A DNA stretch of 64,000 nt from Larkinella arboricola (lineage in GTDB: Bacteria > Bacteroidota > Bacteroidia > Cytophagales > Spirosomataceae): NCBI RefSeq assembly GCF_003259745.1, contig NZ_QLMC01000001.1:744001-808000 (forward strand). The letters are read 5' to 3'. A program made the translations under genes and the position numbers. The notes under the pieces were generated by a model. It saw nothing but the letters and a program-made list of their open reading frames with translations. It had not been told where the DNA came from and made no database searches. Positions 60,592-64,000 of the stretch are shown here, piece after piece. Numbering within the stretch: the stretch's first letter is position 1; each line of letters begins with the position of its first letter.

Positions 60592-63156
60592 ATGAGACAC
60601 GTTTTCACAATCGTTTTTTGGATAGGAGTGGTGCTTATGCCCGCAGTCCTATTTGCTCAGAATCCCCCCGTCATCAACTCGACCATTTCTGGAAAAGTAC
60701 TTGATTCCCGCACCAGCGAACCCCTGATTGGGGCCACGGTATCCATCAAGGGAACGACCAACGGCGCTGCAACGGACGCAAACGGTGACTTCAGCCTGAT
60801 CACAGGCCAACGGTTACCATTCACGCTGATCGTATCCTACATAGGCTACCTTAAAAAGGAAGTTTTAATTAATGAAAGCGGAGTCGAGATCAAACTGGAT
60901 GCGAACACAACCCAACTGGAGGACGTCGTGATTTCTTCCCGTCGTCGGCAGGAAGCCGCTCAGGAAGTGCCGATTCCTATTTCGGTGGTCGGTGGACAAC
61001 GAGCCGAAGACGCCGGTGCTTTCAATGTAAACCGTCTCAAGGAACTGGTGCCTACGGTCCAGTTGTATGCTTCCAACGCCCGCAATACCACGCTGAACAT
61101 TCGCGGACTGGGATCTACCTACGGACTGACCAACGACGGTGTTGACCCGGGCGTGGGTTTCTACGTAGACGGTGTTTACTACGCGCGTCCGGCAGCCACG
61201 GCGCTCGATTTTATCGACATCGAACGCGTTGAGGTCCTGCGCGGGCCACAGGGAACGCTTTTCGGAAAAAATACCACCGCCGGAGCGTTCAACATTACGA
61301 CGCGGGCGGCTAGTTTCACGCCCGGTGCCAATTTTGAATTGAGTTATGGCAATTACGGTTTTATTCAGGCAAAAGGATCGCTGACAGGACCATTGAGCAA
61401 AAAACTGGCCGCCCGGGTTTCCTTCACCGGCACCCAGCGGAACGGCTTGTTTTACAACGCGCATACCCAGTTGCCGATCAACGACGTCAATAACATCGGT
61501 GTCAGAGGACAGTTTTTGTACACACCCAGCGATAACGTGCAAATCACGGTAATCGGCGATGTTTCTGACCAGAAGCCCACGGGGTACGGCTGGCCGGTTG
61601 CGGGCGTGGTTCCGACCAAGCGGGCCGCTTATCGCCAGTTCAATGCCATTATTGCTGATTTGGGCTACACGCTTCCCTATAAGAGCGCGTTCGAGCGGAT
61701 TGTGGATCTGGATACGCCTTCGAAGGCAGATAACCAGTTGGGCGGTGTTTCGGTCAATGCCGATATCAAAATCGGGAACGGAACGCTGACGGCTACCTCG
61801 GCCTGGCGTTACTGGATCTGGACGCCTTTAAATGACCGCGATTACATCGGTTTGCCGGTCTTTACGATCTCTTCCGGTAACTCGAAGCACGATCAGTGGT
61901 CGCAGGAAATCCGCTATTCCGGCAGAGTTTCTTCGAAATTGAGTGGGGTAGTGGGTGTATTCGGCCTTTGGCAGGACCTGAAATCCGACCCGGTGCAGAC
62001 GGAAGAAGCCGGTTCGGCCCAGTGGCGGTTTGCCCAGAGTTCCACCAGTGCGCTCTGGAAAACGCCCGGTTTATTCGATAACTTTGGCATCCGCACTTCC
62101 AACGAAATCAAGAGCACGAGTCTGGCCGTGTTTGCACAGGCCGACTGGGCGGTAACCGACCGGCTGCATATTTTACCGGGCGTGCGCTATAACTACGACA
62201 AAAAGGTGGTAGACTACAGCCGCGTGACCTATGGTGGGTTGCAAACTACCGACCCGGCCCTGATTGCCCTCAAAAACGGTGTTTATACCAATCAGGCTTT
62301 TAACACGGACTATGCGCAGGGAAATTTCTCAGGGCAGGTGTCTGTACAGTATAAAGCCAATGCCAGTGCGAATGCCTATGCTACGTATTCTGTTGGTTAT
62401 AAGCCCATTGGTGTAAATGTGGGCGGCTTGCCAACAGCCGGCGGACAGGTGTTGATTGATCTGGCCAACGTGAAACCCGAATACGTGGATCACAAGGAAG
62501 TTGGGGTGAAAACCAGGCCGTCGCGCAATTCGGTATTGAACCTGACCGTCTATCGTTCGGATATCAAAGATTATCAAACCCAGGTACAGACGCCGGAGCC
62601 GGGCGTAAACCGGGGCTATCTGGCCAATGCGGAAAAAGTGCGGGTGCAGGGGATCGAGGTCGACGGTAATATTCGCTTTCCTAACCTGAGTCTGAATGCC
62701 GCTATGGCTTATACCGACGGTAAATATGTGCGGTTTACGAATGCGCCCGTGCCCCTGGAAGAAGTGGGAGGAGAGCAGGCTTTCAAGGACATTTCGGGCG
62801 GTCGGCTGCCCGGTATCTCCAAATGGTCGGGCTCAGTAGGGGGCGAAGTAACCACCAAAGGAACCTTCATTGGCCTCAAGGGAAATTACTTTCTGGGCAT
62901 TGATGAGTTTTTCCGGTCGGAGTTCTCCTCCAGTCCATCGCCTTCGCAATATCTGAATATTGACGGGTATGCACTGACCAATGCCCGGCTGGGTTTCCGG
63001 GCATCGAACGGGCTTACGTTTTTCGTATGGGGCCGAAACGTCTTCAATAAGGATTACTATGAGCAGCTTCTGGCCGCTCCCGGAAGCTACGGGCAATATG
63101 CCGGTATTGTGGGTGACCCGCGTACCTACGGCGTAACCGTACGGTTTACGTACTAA
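60592..63156 (+). CDS. TonB-dependent receptor (siderophore-type barrel)
   Basis: An 854-residue outer membrane receptor. Signal peptide 1-about 23 (IGVVLMPAVLFAQ), a carboxypeptidase-regulatory-like domain about 30-110 (ISGKVLDSRTSEPLIGATVSI), plug about 120-240 (LEDVVISSRRRQEAAQEVPI, FVNRLKELV-like helix, TLNIRGLGSTYGL, VEVLRGPQGTLFGKNTTAGAFNI) and barrel. The plug style is that of iron-siderophore or vitamin receptors rather than SusC; no SusD or DUF4249 follows. It ends DPRTYGVTVRFTY. The upstream RCC peptide hints at sulfur-linked control, and an aldo/keto reductase is convergent downstream. Confidence 0.94.
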   Translation: MRHVFTIVFWIGVVLMPAVLFAQNPPVINSTISGKVLDSRTSEPLIGATVSIKGTTNGAATDANGDFSLITGQRLPFTLIVSYIGYLKKEVLINESGVEIKLDANTTQLEDVVISSRRRQEAAQEVPIPISVVGGQRAEDAGAFNVNRLKELVPTVQLYASNARNTTLNIRGLGSTYGLTNDGVDPGVGFYVDGVYYARPAATALDFIDIERVEVLRGPQGTLFGKNTTAGAFNITTRAASFTPGANFELSYGNYGFIQAKGSLTGPLSKKLAARVSFTGTQRNGLFYNAHTQLPINDVNNIGVRGQFLYTPSDNVQITVIGDVSDQKPTGYGWPVAGVVPTKRAAYRQFNAIIADLGYTLPYKSAFERIVDLDTPSKADNQLGGVSVNADIKIGNGTLTATSAWRYWIWTPLNDRDYIGLPVFTISSGNSKHDQWSQEIRYSGRVSSKLSGVVGVFGLWQDLKSDPVQTEEAGSAQWRFAQSSTSALWKTPGLFDNFGIRTSNEIKSTSLAVFAQADWAVTDRLHILPGVRYNYDKKVVDYSRVTYGGLQTTDPALIALKNGVYTNQAFNTDYAQGNFSGQVSVQYKANASANAYATYSVGYKPIGVNVGGLPTAGGQVLIDLANVKPEYVDHKEVGVKTRPSRNSVLNLTVYRSDIKDYQTQVQTPEPGVNRGYLANAEKVRVQGIEVDGNIRFPNLSLNAAMAYTDGKYVRFTNAPVPLEEVGGEQAFKDISGGRLPGISKWSGSVGGEVTTKGTFIGLKGNYFLGIDEFFRSEFSSSPSPSQYLNIDGYALTNARLGFRASNGLTFFVWGRNVFNKDYYEQLLAAPGSYGQYAGIVGDPRTYGVTVRFTY

Positions 63157-63245
63157 AAGAATGAAGAGTTATGAGTGAAGAGTGGGCCGCCCGGCGGTGG
63201 GCTGACGCATTTAACTCTTCACTCATAATTCTTAACTCCTAACTC
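63157..63245. repeat. Imperfect inverted repeat (family 1, copy B)
   Basis: Left arm 63157-63183 includes ATGAGTGAAGAGT; right arm 63214-63245 begins ACTCTTCACTCATAATTC and continues CTTAACTCCTAACTC. The inner 13 bases pair perfectly, with a GC-rich loop of about 30 bases. The unit GAGTTAAGAATTATGAGT matches the repeat at 50634. It lies just after the receptor stop and just before the reductase stop. Confidence 0.65.
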
Positions 63246-63246
63246 C

Positions 63247-64000
63247 CTATTGGCTCCATTCGGTTGGGGTACGGTCCCAGCGGTGGCCTTTCAATTGCTG
63301 AATCAGTTCGGGGGATAAGCCTTTGGCGTCGCTGGCGGCCATGTTGGCTTCCACGTTCCGGAGTTTACGCATACCGGGAATCGTCGTGGCAACGTCCGGA
63401 TTGCTCAGAATGAAGCGCAGGGCCATTTCAGGCATCGTCATGTCGGCCGGAATCAACGACTTTAGGGCTTCAGCGTGGTCGACGCTGGCGTTGAGGTTTT
63501 CCGGTACGAAATACGTCGAGCGCCAGTCATCCGCCGGGAAAGTAGTCTCCTTGGTTAGTGTTCCGGTCAGGGTGCCTTCGTCGAACGGAACGCGGGCAAT
63601 GACGCCGATGTTCAGTTCGCGGCAAAGCGGAAACAGATTATCTTCCGGAGCCTGATCGAAAATGTTGTAGATCACCTGCACCCCGTCGATCAGGTTCGTC
63701 CGCAGTGTGTTCAGACAATTGTCGGGTTCCCAGCGGTTTACCGAAAGCCCCCAGGCCTGCACTTTACCTTCTTTGGTCAGCTTCGTAATGGCTTCTTTCC
63801 ACTCGTCGCGGTCGGCCCAGCCGTCTTCCCAGACGTGAAACTGCTGGAGGTCAATGGTTTCAACACCCAGGTTTTTCAAACTTTTTTCGGTGTACTCAAC
63901 AATATACTCCGCCGGGAAAACATCGTCCAGCGAAAACTCCGGTTTAGACGGCCACTTGCGGTTTTTGGGTGGAATTTTGGTGGCGACGTACAACCGTTTG
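63247..64000 (-). CDS. Aldo/keto reductase (partial, N-terminus beyond window)
   Basis: The 3' part of an NADPH-dependent aldo/keto reductase, about 250 residues visible, with the true start outside the window. The frame continues to the window end ([13 protein letters not shown]), so the TTG near 63993 is not a start. Motifs: ATKIPPK (strand with the active-site Lys), [12 protein letters not shown] (active-site His), [28 protein letters not shown] (coenzyme site) and [34 protein letters not shown]. Related members reduce aldehydes and ketones. The catalytic Asp and Tyr would be in the missing N-terminal part. Confidence 0.92.
   Translation of the reverse strand, partial: KRLYVATKIPPKNRKWPSKPEFSLDDVFPAEYIVEYTEKSLKNLGVETIDLQQFHVWEDGWADRDEWKEAITKLTKEGKVQAWGLSVNRWEPDNCLNTLRTNLIDGVQVIYNIFDQAPEDNLFPLCRELNIGVIARVPFDEGTLTGTLTKETTFPADDWRSTYFVPENLNASVDHAEALKSLIPADMTMPEMALRFILSNPDVATTIPGMRKLRNVEANMAASDAKGLSPELIQQLKGHRWDRTPTEWSQ

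Noticed and set aside
1-64000. tRNA, rRNA, CRISPR, insertion sequence or phage att sites
   Set aside because: Intergenic gaps were read for T-loop consensus, direct-repeat arrays, transposase motifs and integrase genes; none was seen.

Overview
The window looks like chromosomal DNA from a gliding member of the Bacteroidota, most probably order Cytophagales and close to the Spirosoma/Larkinella group. This is inference from gene content. It has four large TonB-linked receptor loci (two with SusC-type receptors), two TonB receptor/DUF4249 cassettes, the gliding proteins GldA and GldD, an S46 dipeptidyl peptidase, DUF4270 and DUF4136 lipoproteins, LytS/LytTR signalling, and promoters that fit the Bacteroidota pattern TTG-N18..20-TAnnTTTG. 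No rRNA, tRNA, CRISPR array, insertion sequence or prophage was found, and base composition is even apart from short AT-rich gaps.

Layout. 1-3355 (minus) is a SusC/RagA receptor with an STN signalling domain, cut by the window edge. 4167-6322 is a LytS-type kinase, a small membrane protein and a LytTR regulator. 6545-11344 is the envelope block uppS, bamA and two ompH/skp genes. 11573-16736 holds an Ig-like secreted protein, lspA, proline dehydrogenase and a DAHP synthase/chorismate mutase fusion. 16806-24188 (minus) holds two tandem copies of a TonB receptor + DUF4249 lipoprotein cassette. 24303-29509 holds NDH-2, an S46 peptidase and a cytochrome b/molybdopterin oxidoreductase pair. 30210-36665 is a SusC/SusD/lipoprotein locus followed by a Tat-exported HisC-like aminotransferase, driven by a strong-looking promoter about 410 nt upstream. 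36756-41826 holds aroB, a DUF4136 lipoprotein, gldA, an LprI-like protein and an amino acid permease.

42127-46040 (minus) is the run panC, panD, flippase-like gene, rfaE2 and zinc peptidase. It is divergent from a stand-alone GT5 glycogen-synthase-like domain that overlaps a DUF4270 gene. 48650-52898 holds ridA, gltX, small conserved proteins, an AIM24-family protein and gldD. 52910-59224 (minus) is a Crp-like regulator upstream of a complete RND efflux system. 59488-64000 holds an IrrE-like protein with a degenerate active site, a short upstream peptide ending Arg-Cys-Cys, a siderophore-type TonB receptor and a partial aldo/keto reductase.

The most unusual items are non-coding or very small. 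They are a candidate sRNA with its own promoter, two hairpins and a terminator (41883-42050); the 38-codon leader ending RCC before the 60592 receptor; the long structured leader of the second SusCD locus; two dispersed imperfect inverted-repeat families; and a GT5 domain that has lost its KTGGL substrate motif.
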